Assembly: GCF_000347775.1 (NCBI RefSeq) | Contig: NZ_APAT01000022.1 | Location: forward strand, 186,001-250,000 | Direction: 5' to 3' | DNA from: Marinobacter santoriniensis NKSG1 | GTDB taxonomy: Bacteria; Pseudomonadota; Gammaproteobacteria; Pseudomonadales; Oleiphilaceae | Length of the DNA: 64,000 nucleotides | In this document: in pieces, positions 1 through 8,438 of the stretch | Numbering within the stretch: the stretch's first letter is position 1 | Layout: each line of letters opens with the position of its first letter | Notes under the pieces: generated by a model | What the model was told of the DNA's origin: nothing | Database searches by the model: none | What the model saw: only the letters and a program-made list of their open reading frames with translations | Translations under genes and position numbers: made by a program

Positions 1-113
1 CGGAAATCGGCCGGCCTCAGGTTCAGGGACACCCCGAACATCATCAGGGCGAGTATGGCGTTCAGCGTAATCAGGCTGGCCGGGTTGAAATGAATGGTCA
101 GGGGAGCAGACAT
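1..113 (-). CDS. Bile acid:sodium symporter (BASS) family protein, N-terminal fragment
   Basis: The frame starts at an ATG at 113 and runs off the left edge, so only about 37 N-terminal residues are visible. They contain NPASLITLNAILALMMFGVSL and then LRPADF, the first membrane helix and following loop that typify BASS-family carriers. These carriers move organic anions with sodium across the inner membrane; the substrate here is unknown. The gene begins just 6 bases after the stop codon of the monooxygenase gene, so the two are probably co-transcribed. Family assignment is good for so short a fragment; nothing can be said of its length or intactness. Confidence 0.7.
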   Translation of the reverse strand, partial: MSAPLTIHFNPASLITLNAILALMMFGVSLNLRPADF

Positions 114-119
114 TGGCCT

Positions 120-1421
120 TTATCCCCTCTGCCCGGGTTCAAGTTGATCGATGTCCCTGGCCAGTGCCTCCAGGTAGGTGTCCTTGTTGACGTAGTAGGC
201 CATGCGCGCGAGCTTGATGTAGTGATAGCCGCCGTCCAGACGTTCACCGGTGCGGGCCTGTTTCCGCTGCCGGAGGGCGCTGGCGGCGGCCGAGCCTTTC
301 TGCTGCTCCCGGATGAACAGGGCCGCCAGACGGGCCTGTTGGTTGCGACCTTCCCAGCCCAGACCGGTAGCCTCCACCATCCCCATCAGGAACAGGTTGT
401 TGTAGTCCGGGTGCATCATGTTCAGGTACAGCCGGGGCGCGTCCTCACCCTCCGGCCAGTTGAGATGCGTCCGATCGATGAACGGGTAGTTCAGCAGGTA
501 ACCGGTGGCCATCAGGATCATGTCGTAGTCAGCCTGCTCGCCATCGCTGAAATGGACCGTCTTGCCTTCGACCCGCTCAATACTGCGCCGGGGCCGGATG
601 TCGCCGTGTCCCAGGTGATGCAGGATCAGTGAGTTGATCACCGGGTGGGATTCGTACATCCGATAGTCCGGGTCCGGCAGTCCGTAATCCGAGGGTTTGC
701 CCATGACCAGGCGGATCAGCAGAGCATCGAGGCGTTGTTTGAGCGGACGTGGGAGTTTCAGCTTGCCGCCGATGGTATCCACCGGTTTGCCCTTGAGGAA
801 TTTCGGCAGAAAGTAATAGCCCCGGCGCAGGCTCATATCCACCGAGCGGGCGTGATGGACCGCATCCACGGCGATGTCGGCGCCAGAGTTGCCACAACCG
901 ACAATCAGCACTCGCTTGTCGTGGAAGATGTCCGGACTCCGGTAGTCCGCGGAATGCAGCAGGTCTCCGGTGAAGGTGCCCGGCAGGGTTGGCATGTTGG
1001 GGGTGTGCAGGGTGCCGTTGGCGATCATCACGCCATCGAATCGGCGGGTCTGCTGCTCACCTTCGTGTTCGGTGGTGATTTGCCATTGTTCGCCGTCCGG
1101 CACCACCTCGATCACGCGGGTGTTGAATTCGTAATGCTGCCGCAGGCCGAAATGATCCACAAAGTCCTGGAAATAGGCCCTGAGTTCATGGTGGCTCGGG
1201 TACTGGGCGACGGAATCCCCCATGGGAAATTCTGCAAACTCGGTCATCCGCTTGGAGGAGATCAGGTGCGCGGTGTCATACATGGTGCTGTGGGGGTTAT
1301 CGATATCCCACAGACCGCCGACATCACTGTGAAGCTCGAATCCGGTAAACGGAATCCCCTGTTTCTGGAGGTTGCGGGCGCAGGCGAGGCCCATGGGCCC
1401 GGCACCGATGACTGCATACAT
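120..1421 (-). CDS. Flavin-containing monooxygenase
   Basis: A 433-residue NAD(P)H- and FAD-dependent oxygenase. An FAD-binding GxGxxG (GAGPMG) lies at residues 6-11, the FMO signature FxGxxxHxxxY (FTGDLLHSADY) at 150-160, and a second nucleotide-binding glycine motif (GCGNSG) at 175-180; LMATGY follows near the C-terminus. The ATG at 1421 is chosen over an ATG 27 codons upstream because AGGAAAA sits at Shine-Dalgarno distance and the FAD fold starts directly after it. Enzymes of this class oxygenate soft nucleophiles or ketones; the substrate cannot be read from sequence. It is divergent from an AraC-type gene, its likely regulator, and is followed by a BASS symporter. Confidence 0.85.
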   Translation of the reverse strand: MYAVIGAGPMGLACARNLQKQGIPFTGFELHSDVGGLWDIDNPHSTMYDTAHLISSKRMTEFAEFPMGDSVAQYPSHHELRAYFQDFVDHFGLRQHYEFNTRVIEVVPDGEQWQITTEHEGEQQTRRFDGVMIANGTLHTPNMPTLPGTFTGDLLHSADYRSPDIFHDKRVLIVGCGNSGADIAVDAVHHARSVDMSLRRGYYFLPKFLKGKPVDTIGGKLKLPRPLKQRLDALLIRLVMGKPSDYGLPDPDYRMYESHPVINSLILHHLGHGDIRPRRSIERVEGKTVHFSDGEQADYDMILMATGYLLNYPFIDRTHLNWPEGEDAPRLYLNMMHPDYNNLFLMGMVEATGLGWEGRNQQARLAALFIREQQKGSAAASALRQRKQARTGERLDGGYHYIKLARMAYYVNKDTYLEALARDIDQLEPGQRG

Positions 1422-1520
1422 GATGGCTTTTCCTGATTTTGTTTTTATCATCCCGTATCTTATGAGCTTACGAACCGGTTTTCCCGACCGGACGGGACAC
1501 AAACCACGACAATTCGAGCC

Positions 1521-2492
1521 ATGATCGGATCTTCACCTACGGTTACCCACCTTTATGCCCGGGCGATTCTCCAGGCGGCAGAGCGCCAGGGGATTGCGTT
1601 GTCCGATGCGGTGATTGAACAGCTGGTGCCCGGCGAGCGGGTGCCTCTCATGGTCCAGGACCAGCTCTGGGACGAATACTGTCGGGCCAGTAAGGATCCC
1701 CTGGCCGGCCTGGAAATCGGCCTGGGTTTGCAGGTGGGGCACCTGGACAGTGCGGGGATGCTGCTGGTGAGTTGCGACACCCTGCGTGAGGGACTTGAGA
1801 CACTGGTGGACTATGCCCCGGTGGTGGGAGACGGCAGCGAATTTTCGCTGTCGGAGGAAGGTGCATTGGTGTCGTTCTGTTATCACCCCGGCTATCGGGT
1901 GCGGGTTGCAGAGCGGGTTGAGGCGGTGATGGCCTCGTTGGTCAGGCTTGCGGGATGGGCGACCGGCGGGGCCTTTCGTCCGGAAAAACTGCTGCTCGGT
2001 CACGAGCCTCTGGCGGAACCGGCGCAGTATCGGGAACGTCTGGGTATGTCGGTGGTCTTCGGCAGCGACCGGCATTGTCTGCAGTTCCGGCGGGACCAGG
2101 GCGCCCTTCCGTTGATTCAGGCCAACAGTGCGTTGCGCGATCACTTGCGCCAGCTCGCCGACGAAACACTGGCAGCCCTTGGCCAGCAAAGCCTGAGCGG
2201 CCAGGTCGCATACCTGGTCCGGACCAACCCCGCCTGGGGCAAGGAGCGGGTGGCGTCTGAGCTGGCGGTCAGTGGCCGGCACCTGAACCGGTTGCTGGCG
2301 GACGAGGGGCTGTCCTTCAAGGTGCTCCGGGAGCGGGAACTGCATCGGTTGGCGGTGGACCTGTTGCAGGCAGGTCAAACGGTTACAGCGGTCAGTGAGC
2401 GTCTTGGATTCTCCGAAGAAGCCGCCTTTGCCAGGGCGTTCCGGCGCTGGGAGGGCATCACGCCGTCCCGTTTTCGGGCGGGGTTCTGCTGA
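1521..2492 (+). CDS. AraC-family transcriptional regulator
   Basis: A 323-residue regulator. The first 190 residues or so match the arabinose-binding-like N-terminal domain common in AraC regulators of lipid and xenobiotic catabolism. The C-terminal hundred residues carry two helix-turn-helix units, the second with the typical AraC ending (VTAVSERLGFSEEAAFARAF, then RRWEGITPSRFR). It is divergent from the flavin monooxygenase gene with about 100 bases between the starts, so control of that gene is the simplest inference. The effector is unknown. Confidence 0.85.
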   Translation: MIGSSPTVTHLYARAILQAAERQGIALSDAVIEQLVPGERVPLMVQDQLWDEYCRASKDPLAGLEIGLGLQVGHLDSAGMLLVSCDTLREGLETLVDYAPVVGDGSEFSLSEEGALVSFCYHPGYRVRVAERVEAVMASLVRLAGWATGGAFRPEKLLLGHEPLAEPAQYRERLGMSVVFGSDRHCLQFRRDQGALPLIQANSALRDHLRQLADETLAALGQQSLSGQVAYLVRTNPAWGKERVASELAVSGRHLNRLLADEGLSFKVLRERELHRLAVDLLQAGQTVTAVSERLGFSEEAAFARAFRRWEGITPSRFRAGFC

Positions 2493-2554
2493 GGGCTTGC
2501 CAAACCCGGAATTGTGCATAAAATGCGCAGGTCCCTTTCCGAGTACCCGACTCC

Positions 2555-3373
2555 ATGCAGTGTGTTTCTTTCAATGTCTTCCGGACCCTGGGTTTTCCGG
2601 ATACCACGGTTCTCAAGCCGGAGCAGTTTCTGCAGCACAAGGCGTTGTTGCAGGAGGCCGACTGGGTTCTGTTCCCGGAATACTGGCAGCTCAATGCGCT
2701 GGTGCATGGGCTCAAGTGTCGCGTATTCCCCAGCGTGGCCAGCTATCGTATCGGCCACGACAAGATCGAGATGACCCGGGCTTTCCAGACCGTGGCGCCG
2801 GAGCATACCCCCTGGACGCTTATTGAAGCTAATGGTCCACAGGAACGGGAAAGCCTCTGGGACGCCATGAGCCATCCCTTTGTCGCGAAGCTGCCCAAGT
2901 CGAGCATGGGGGAAGGGGTCTGGCTGATCGAGACCCGGGAGGACTGGCGACGCTATTGCGAACGTAGCGATGTGCTATATGTCCAGGAGTACCTGCCCAT
3001 TGACCGGGATGTTCGCGTCGTTGTGGTTGGCGACAGGGTCCTGACCGCCTACTGGCGGACCCAGGCTGACCAGGGCTTCTACAACAACGTGGCCCGGGGC
3101 GGGCAGATCGACAAGGGCCCGGTACCGGCGGCAGCGACGGATCTGGCGTTGAGATTAGCCCGGGATTTGGGGGTGGATCATGCCGGGTTTGATATTGCCC
3201 TGGTCGAAGGTTACCCCTATGTCCTCGAATTCAATCGGCTTTTCGGCAACAAGGGGCTCGACCAGGGCGGTGAACTGAAGACGGCAATCCTGAGCTACCT
3301 CCGGCAGCAGAGCAGACCGGAGGACCCGGACGGTCCGCAGCCGCCAGCGCCGATCTGGCCGCTGGCCAGCTAG
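2555..3373 (+). CDS. ATP-grasp domain protein (RimK-like)
   Basis: A 272-residue protein with an ATP-grasp fold. Recognisable elements are the lysine strand (FVAKLPKSSMGEGVWLI) with its glycine-rich loop, the adenine-contact strand (VLYVQEYLPIDRDVRVVVVG) and the metal-binding end (YVLEFNRLFGNKGLDQGG). RimK-type enzymes join an acyl phosphate to an amine, often adding amino acids to a peptide or small molecule. The substrate is not apparent and neighbours give no hint. The visible Shine-Dalgarno sequence is weak, so the start is only likely. It is convergent with the chemoreceptor gene. Confidence 0.75.
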   Translation: MQCVSFNVFRTLGFPDTTVLKPEQFLQHKALLQEADWVLFPEYWQLNALVHGLKCRVFPSVASYRIGHDKIEMTRAFQTVAPEHTPWTLIEANGPQERESLWDAMSHPFVAKLPKSSMGEGVWLIETREDWRRYCERSDVLYVQEYLPIDRDVRVVVVGDRVLTAYWRTQADQGFYNNVARGGQIDKGPVPAAATDLALRLARDLGVDHAGFDIALVEGYPYVLEFNRLFGNKGLDQGGELKTAILSYLRQQSRPEDPDGPQPPAPIWPLAS

Positions 3374-3396
3374 GGTTGGACCGCCCGGCCCTGTGC

Positions 3397-5175
3397 TCAG
3401 GTCGACTCGTTCAACTCGTCGCTGGACACCTCGTTCAGTCGTCGAAGGGAGTTGGCGAGGTCTTCCACCCGTTGAGAGGTTTCCGATACCAGGCGGTTGA
3501 TCTCGTCGGCCGACTGGCTGGAGCGTTGGGCAAGCTGGCGGACCTCGTCCGCTACCACCGCAAACCCACGGCCCGCCTCGCCAGCCCGGGCAGCCTCGAT
3601 GGCGGCATTGAGCGCAAGAAGATTGGTCTGGCTGGCGATACCGTTGATGACCTCGACGATGTTGGAGATTTCCCGCGATGAGCTCAACACCAGTCCCATT
3701 TCTTCATCCGTAACCCGAACTGCCTCCAGCTTCGAATTGATGTCGATCCCGTAAGTGACGATGTAACGGAGATTGCCCTCGAAATCCGCAATGGGGCAAA
3801 GGGTGGCATCAAACCAGTGGGAGCGTCCGTCGCTGGACTGGAGGTCGAAGCTGCCCCGGACCTGTTCACCGGCCAGTACCCGCTGGAAGATATCGACACC
3901 GACGATGTCCCGCAGGTTGCGGCTCCGGGTCTTCAGGGCCTCTTCGGTGGCGTCGCCCAGGTGAGACACCATGTAGCTGTTCGCCTTGATCAGGTGGCCG
4001 TCCAGGTCCCACTCCCCGACACCATTGTTGGCGCTGATGGCGTCAAACCGACGGGTGAATTCCAGGGATTGTTCCTTGGTCTGGGTGACGTTGGCCTGAA
4101 TCGAAATGAAATGGGTCAGTTTGCCCTCATCGTTGAACACCGGATTGATGGCCAGGGAGACCCAGTACGGTTGTTTGTTCCGGTCATAATTCAGGATTTC
4201 ATCGTAGAACGGCTCCCGACGTTCCAGCTTGTCCCGGATTTTCCGGATGGTTGCCTGGTCGGTGTGAGGACCCTGCAGCAGGGTGCCAGGGTTTTTACCC
4301 TGCACTTCCTCCAGGGTATAGCCCGTGAGCTGGTTGAAACCCTTGTTGACGTACTCGATACGCCGTTCGGGATCCGTGATCACCACGGCATTATCCGTTT
4401 CGTTCGCCACCATGGAGAGCAGCTGGAATTCCTCCCGGCGGGCGACTTCGGCGGTGACGTCCTTCAGAAACGCGGTATAGAGGATGCGGTCTTCCAACCG
4501 GATCTTGGACAACGCCAGTGACGCCCAGCGCCTTGAACCATCCTTGCGATAAACCGGTACTTCCCGGGTGGTTCCGACAATCTTGTCCACGCCGGTGCGG
4601 CGATTGGCGTTGACCATGTCGTCGTGTCGGCTGCGGATATCCGATGGGACCAGCATCTTCACATTCTGGCCGAGCATCTCCGCGCGGTCGTATCCCCAGA
4701 GGGTCTCGGCGGCCGAGTTCGCGAAGGTGATGCAGTTGTTTTCATCGATCGTCACCACCGCATCCAGTGCCTGTTCCAGTGTCTGGCTGATGATTTCCCG
4801 ATCGGCGTATTCCGCCGAGATGTCCCGAACGAAGGCCGTATAGGTGATGGACTTGCCGTATACCACCTTATTGAGCGCCAGGTTGGCCCACAGGGTGGAA
4901 CCGTCCTTGCGGGTCATCAGAACGTTGCGGCTGGTCCCGACAATCTTGTCTTCGCCGGTGGTGCGGTTTTTTTCGATGTAGCTGTCGTGGGCGCCCTGAA
5001 TTTCCGTGGGCACCAGCATTTTTACATTCTTGCCGAGTACTTCGCTTCGGTCATACCCCCACAGGCGTTCTGCGGCGGCGTTGAAGAATGTGACCTGATT
5101 CTTTTCATTGATGCTGACGACAGCGTCAAGGGCCTGCTCCAGGATCTGTTGGAGATGGTTGCGTCTAAAAAGCAT
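3397..5175 (-). CDS. Soluble methyl-accepting chemotaxis protein with four PAS domains
   Basis: A 592-residue receptor with no membrane segment. Four PAS units occupy roughly residues 8-115, 130-240, 250-365 and 375-490. The first two share long stretches ([27 protein letters not shown]) and look like a tandem duplication. The rest is a short MCP signalling tip with the hallmark region [20 protein letters not shown]. The layout resembles BdlA of Pseudomonas aeruginosa, a cytoplasmic PAS-MCP protein tied to biofilm dispersal, but with two more PAS units and a very short tail after the hairpin. Redox, flavin or haem sensing is possible; no ligand residue is diagnostic. Confidence 0.85.
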   Translation of the reverse strand: MLFRRNHLQQILEQALDAVVSINEKNQVTFFNAAAERLWGYDRSEVLGKNVKMLVPTEIQGAHDSYIEKNRTTGEDKIVGTSRNVLMTRKDGSTLWANLALNKVVYGKSITYTAFVRDISAEYADREIISQTLEQALDAVVTIDENNCITFANSAAETLWGYDRAEMLGQNVKMLVPSDIRSRHDDMVNANRRTGVDKIVGTTREVPVYRKDGSRRWASLALSKIRLEDRILYTAFLKDVTAEVARREEFQLLSMVANETDNAVVITDPERRIEYVNKGFNQLTGYTLEEVQGKNPGTLLQGPHTDQATIRKIRDKLERREPFYDEILNYDRNKQPYWVSLAINPVFNDEGKLTHFISIQANVTQTKEQSLEFTRRFDAISANNGVGEWDLDGHLIKANSYMVSHLGDATEEALKTRSRNLRDIVGVDIFQRVLAGEQVRGSFDLQSSDGRSHWFDATLCPIADFEGNLRYIVTYGIDINSKLEAVRVTDEEMGLVLSSSREISNIVEVINGIASQTNLLALNAAIEAARAGEAGRGFAVVADEVRQLAQRSSQSADEINRLVSETSQRVEDLANSLRRLNEVSSDELNEST

Positions 5176-5290
5176 GATGCCCTGAGCCTCTTATAATGAT
5201 TATTCTGACAGTCTGATAGTTTCATTCTAAAACTATTCAGGTATTTATCGGGTCAGGAAGCGATGCTTTACAGGACTACTTTGTGGCTTT

Positions 5291-5320
5291 TTGTGCCTGG
5301 TCAATTTTTGATCGTATTGT
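5291..5320 (+). promoter_or_regulatory. Possible sigma-70 promoter of the decarboxylase leader
   Basis: TTGTGC at 5291-5296 and TATTGT at 5315-5320 are separated by 18 bases, an acceptable -35/-10 pair. Transcription would begin near 5327, just before the short leader frame at 5343. Both boxes deviate from consensus, so this is a weak call. Confidence 0.3.
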
Positions 5321-5342
5321 TGTGTAACCAACCTCCGGGACC

Positions 5343-5387
5343 ATGGGTAGAAATGCTCATATCCGCTCCCTGAAAAAAGCCCGATGA
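5343..5387 (+). CDS. Candidate 14-residue leader peptide of the decarboxylase gene
   Basis: An ATG-initiated frame encodes MGRNAHIRSLKKAR followed by TGA. Five of its 14 residues are Arg or Lys and it ends Ala-Arg-stop, as does E. coli SpeFL, the ornithine-sensing arrest peptide upstream of speF. It lies in the roughly 290-base leader of the lysine/ornithine decarboxylase gene, directly before a terminator and a competing stem. The ribosome-binding site is poor: GGGA is only 2 bases from the ATG. Coding is therefore inferred from composition, position and the RNA structure around it. Confidence 0.5.
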   Translation: MGRNAHIRSLKKAR

Positions 5388-5434
5388 TCGCGCCATCTGA
5401 CGGGTGCTGCAGCGTTGCTGTGGCGCCTTTTTTT
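5373..5434 (+). promoter_or_regulatory. Transcription attenuator (terminator plus competing antiterminator)
   Basis: Bases 5403-5413 and 5417-5427 form an 11-bp stem with three GU pairs and a GTT loop, followed by seven T (5428-5434): an intrinsic terminator upstream of the decarboxylase gene. A mutually exclusive structure pairs 5390-5395 (GCGCCA) with 5421-5426 and 5373-5379 (AAAAAAG) with 5427-5433. The AAAAAAG segment spans the two Lys codons of the leader frame, whose stop (5385-5387) falls in the bulge. A ribosome paused at the end of the leader would cover the antiterminator strand and favour termination. The pairing is visible in the sequence; the direction and signal of regulation are inference. 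Confidence 0.6.
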
Positions 5435-5468
5435 ATGCCCGATTGCCCTGTGGAGGGACACACCATCC

Positions 5469-6644
5469 ATGACTGAAGCCGCCAACGCGACCATTGCCGA
5501 CTACTACGATGCCGAGACGTTCAAGCGCATCAAGGAATTTTCCGATACCCGGGAAACTCCGTTCGTGGTGATTGATACCAGAACCATCGATCGCCAGTAC
5601 AACGAACTGGTGGAAGGTTTCCCGTACGCCAAGGTGTACTACGCGGTGAAGGCGAATCCGGCGCCGCAGATCCTGACCATGCTGCGGGACAAGGGCGCCT
5701 GTTTTGACATTGCGTCGGTGTATGAGCTGGATAAGGTTCTGGCGCTGGGGGTCAGCGGGGACCGCATCAGCTACGGCAACACCATCAAGAAGGCGAAGGA
5801 TATCCGCACCTTCTATGAGCAGGGTGTGCGCCTGTTTGCGACCGACTCCGAGGCGGATCTGCGCAACATTGCGAAGGCGGCACCGGGTTCGAAAGTGTAC
5901 GTGCGCATCCTGACCGAGGGCACGTTGACGGCGGACTGGCCGCTCTCGCGGAAGTTTGGCTGTCAGACGGACATGGCGATGGATCTGCTGATCCTGGCCC
6001 GGGACCTGGGACTGGTGCCCTATGGCGTGTCCTTCCACGTGGGTTCCCAGCAGCGTGAGATCGGCGCCTGGGATGCGGCCCTGAACAAAGTCAAGGTCAT
6101 CTTCGAGCGCCTGAAGGAAGAGGATGGCATCGAACTGAAGATGATCAACATGGGCGGCGGCTTTCCGGCGAACTACATCACCCGGACCAATGAGCTGGGG
6201 GTGTACGCGGAGGAAATCGCGCGGTTCCTGCACGAGGATTTTGGTGACGAGTTGCCGGAAATCATTATCGAGCCGGGCCGGTCGCTGATCTCCAATGCGG
6301 GGGTGCTCGTCAGTGAGGTCGTGCTGATTTCCCGCAAGTCGCGGACGGCGTTGCACCGGTGGGTGTTTACCGATGTTGGCAAGTTCAGTGGTCTGATCGA
6401 GACGCTGGATGAGGCGATCAAGTTTCCGATCTGGACGGAGAAGTCCGGTGAGGGCGAGGACTGCGTGATTGCGGGGCCGACCTGTGACAGTGCGGACATC
6501 ATGTACGAGCATCACAAGTATCCGTTGCCGCTGAATCTGGCGATCGGGGATCGGATGTACTGGCTGTCGACGGGGGCTTATACCACGACATACAGTGCCA
6601 TTGAGTTTAACGGGTTTCCTCCGCTTAAAGACTATTACATCTGA
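5469..6644 (+). CDS. Lysine/ornithine decarboxylase (PLP fold type III)
   Basis: A 391-residue alanine-racemase-fold decarboxylase that turns ornithine into putrescine or lysine into cadaverine in the cytoplasm. The PLP lysine is K61 in VYYAVKANP; HVGSQ, the phosphate-binding region ending EPGR and the active-site cysteine in GPTCDSAD (near residue 339) are all present. The ATG at 5469 follows GGAGGGA; an upstream TTG in the same frame lacks such a site. Length matches bacterial group IV enzymes. Substrate preference between ornithine and lysine is not decidable here. Expression is probably governed by the attenuator just upstream. Confidence 0.88.
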   Translation: MTEAANATIADYYDAETFKRIKEFSDTRETPFVVIDTRTIDRQYNELVEGFPYAKVYYAVKANPAPQILTMLRDKGACFDIASVYELDKVLALGVSGDRISYGNTIKKAKDIRTFYEQGVRLFATDSEADLRNIAKAAPGSKVYVRILTEGTLTADWPLSRKFGCQTDMAMDLLILARDLGLVPYGVSFHVGSQQREIGAWDAALNKVKVIFERLKEEDGIELKMINMGGGFPANYITRTNELGVYAEEIARFLHEDFGDELPEIIIEPGRSLISNAGVLVSEVVLISRKSRTALHRWVFTDVGKFSGLIETLDEAIKFPIWTEKSGEGEDCVIAGPTCDSADIMYEHHKYPLPLNLAIGDRMYWLSTGAYTTTYSAIEFNGFPPLKDYYI

Positions 6645-6660
6645 GCTGGAGTCGGGCCGC

Positions 6661-6740
6661 GGGGCGGGGTGTCTTTCCTCTGGGAAAAACAACTCGCTTT
6701 GCTCGGACATCTTTTTCCCGGCGGAAAGACACCCCGCCCC
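6661..6740. repeat. Long imperfect inverted repeat (intergenic hairpin element)
   Basis: Two 29-base arms, 6661-6689 and 6712-6740, are complementary with two mismatches and enclose a 22-base loop. The outer part is GGGGCGGGGTGTCTTTCC. A second small hairpin, ACGGCC-TTC-GGCCGT, follows at 6741-6755. The element sits 15 bases after the decarboxylase stop codon. It is too long for an ordinary terminator and looks like a dispersed REP/ERIC-like element or a processing signal. Whether it is repeated elsewhere in the genome cannot be seen from this window. Confidence 0.75.
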
Positions 6741-6772
6741 ACGGCCTTCGGCCGTTGGCGTTGGAGTCCTTG

Positions 6773-6801
6773 AAAGGGTCAGCCTTCGGGCTGGCCCTTT
6801 T
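6773..6801 (+). terminator. UUCG-loop terminator overlapping the MFS gene end
   Basis: AAAGGGTCAGCC at 6773-6784 pairs with 6789-6800 around a TTCG tetraloop, with one GT pair, and is followed by T. It would stop transcription from the decarboxylase side; the A-rich left arm makes it work from the other side too. The stop codon of the opposing MFS gene (6779-6781) lies inside the left arm. Confidence 0.75.
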
Positions 6802-7981
6802 GTCGTTTGAGATCCAGGGTAAATGCCAGGGGGAGGACCAGGAGGCTGTAGGCGATCATGACCATGAGGGCATGGCGGACGTCGCCGGTCGAGTCGGCCA
6901 GGAGGCCGCCGAGCATGGGAACGGTGAAGGCCATGGTGTAGCCCACCAGGAAGGTGCCGGCGGAGAGTCGGCCGGTTTCTTCGGAGCTGACCAGCAGGGG
7001 CGGCAGGGCAACCAGGAGGATCAGGAGGATGCCGGCGACGAAGCTCATCAGGGTGGCGCTGGCGATGGACCACCAGCCGTCCAGGGTGATGGTGCCGACG
7101 GTGCCGGCGATGCTGAGGCTGGCCATGACGACGATCAGGGTGCGTCGGCCGACCCAGAGTCGGGCCATTTTGAGCATGATCAGGGATGCGAACACCTGGG
7201 CGATGTTGTAGCTGAACAGGGCTTCGGAAAGTCGGTCAAACTGACCTTGCTGTTCCAGCAGGTTGCCCATGTAGGCGTTGAGGCCGAAGAACATGGAGCC
7301 GGAGAGGCCCAGCAGTAGGCCGAGTTTCAGGGTCAGCGGGTTTTTCCAGTCCGGCAGCCAGGCCATTTTTCGCGTGGGGCGGGCCAGGTCTCGTCGGGGC
7401 AGGAACAGCGCGGCGGCGATCAGCAGGGCCGGGAGTGACCAGGCGATCAGGGTGGCGCGCCAACTGTTGTCCAGCAGGGGCATCAGTACGGGCAGGGTTA
7501 TCCCGGCACCGATGAATTCGCCCATGAGCATGCCGTTCATGTAGATGGCGGAGCCGATGGCGAGGTGATGAGGTTGCAGCCACCGGGGCAGCAACGCTGG
7601 CAGTGCCGGTTGCATCATGGCGACGCCAAAGCCCATGACGGCACTGGCGACCAGCAAGCTCGCGGTGTCCGGAACGAGTCCCCGCGCTGCGGAGCCGACG
7701 GCCATGACCACCATGGCCATCGCGAGGGTGTTCCTCGGGCCCATGCGGGCAATGGCCAGTGAACCGGGCATGGCGCCGATCGCCAGCATCAGGATGGGTA
7801 AGGTGGTCAGGGCCCCGGTGAGTGCCTTGGACAGGTCCAGCTCGTCGCCGATGAAGGGAGCCAGCGGCGGAGCCACCAATACCGGTATCCTGAGGTAAAC
7901 ACCGGCCAGCCAAAGCAACACCGCCACCGGCAGCAGCGTTGCTGGCGGTGGCGGCGTGTTTGCGGCCTGTTGTTCAGCCAC
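6779..7981 (-). CDS. MFS transporter (CynX/NimT-like)
   Basis: A 400-residue major facilitator with twelve predicted membrane segments in two halves, joined by a basic loop around FLPRRDLARPTRKM. The A-loop motif is degenerate (ARMGPRNTLAM), as in the CynX/NimT cyanate and nitroimidazole subfamily. The substrate is unknown. The gene starts 11 bases after the ectoine synthase gene ends and is on the same strand, so the two are almost certainly one transcript. A link to ectoine or precursor transport is attractive but unproven. Its last codons form part of a bidirectional terminator. Confidence 0.8.
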   Translation of the reverse strand: MAEQQAANTPPPPATLLPVAVLLWLAGVYLRIPVLVAPPLAPFIGDELDLSKALTGALTTLPILMLAIGAMPGSLAIARMGPRNTLAMAMVVMAVGSAARGLVPDTASLLVASAVMGFGVAMMQPALPALLPRWLQPHHLAIGSAIYMNGMLMGEFIGAGITLPVLMPLLDNSWRATLIAWSLPALLIAAALFLPRRDLARPTRKMAWLPDWKNPLTLKLGLLLGLSGSMFFGLNAYMGNLLEQQGQFDRLSEALFSYNIAQVFASLIMLKMARLWVGRRTLIVVMASLSIAGTVGTITLDGWWSIASATLMSFVAGILLILLVALPPLLVSSEETGRLSAGTFLVGYTMAFTVPMLGGLLADSTGDVRHALMVMIAYSLLVLPLAFTLDLKRQKGQPEG

Positions 7982-7992
7982 GGACGACCGGA

Positions 7993-8388
7993 TCAGTTGT
8001 CGCTGGTATCCGGCAGGTAGGCGCCGTCTTCGTCATGGATCTCACGACCGGTGACCGGCGGGTTGAAGGCGCAGATCAGGCGCATGTCTTCAGTGCCACC
8101 GTACAGGGTGTGACGGTCGTGCTTGTCCAGGGCATACAGGGTGCCGTCGGTGATTTCGTGGACTTCGCCGGTGGCCAGGTCCTTGATGCGACCGTTACCG
8201 GAAACGCAGTAAACCGCTTCCAGGTGATGCTTGTACCAGAAGGTGTGCTCCGAGCCGGCCTTGATGATGGTCTCGTGGAAGGAGAAGCCCATGCCATCCT
8301 TCTTCAGCAACAGGCGGCGGCTGGTCCACTGCTTGTCGCTGACTTCACGCTCGGTACCGATGATGTCCTGAACTCGTACAATTTTCAT
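7993..8388 (-). CDS. ectC: Ectoine synthase
   Basis: A 131-residue cupin that closes N-gamma-acetyl-diaminobutyrate to ectoine, a compatible solute. The three iron ligands known for EctC fall at their usual numbers, Glu57 (HLEAVY), Tyr85 (TLYALD) and His93 (DRHTL); the motif DGMGFSFH and the ending [14 protein letters not shown] are also typical. The ATG at 8388 is preferred over in-frame ATGs at 8433 and 8394: GGGGA lies 6 bases upstream and EctC proteins start at this point. No ectA, ectB or ask gene is beside it; the upstream neighbour is an unrelated GTPase gene. It is either a solitary EctC or part of a split pathway. Confidence 0.92.
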   Translation of the reverse strand: MKIVRVQDIIGTEREVSDKQWTSRRLLLKKDGMGFSFHETIIKAGSEHTFWYKHHLEAVYCVSGNGRIKDLATGEVHEITDGTLYALDKHDRHTLYGGTEDMRLICAFNPPVTGREIHDEDGAYLPDTSDN

Positions 8389-8438
8389 TTGCATTCCCCA
8401 ATGTGTGATGGAATAGCCATACAGTATAAACATGCGGA

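Noticed and set aside
5433..7073. A long minus-strand frame across the decarboxylase gene
   Set aside because: It crosses a terminator and two real genes and has no recognisable domain.
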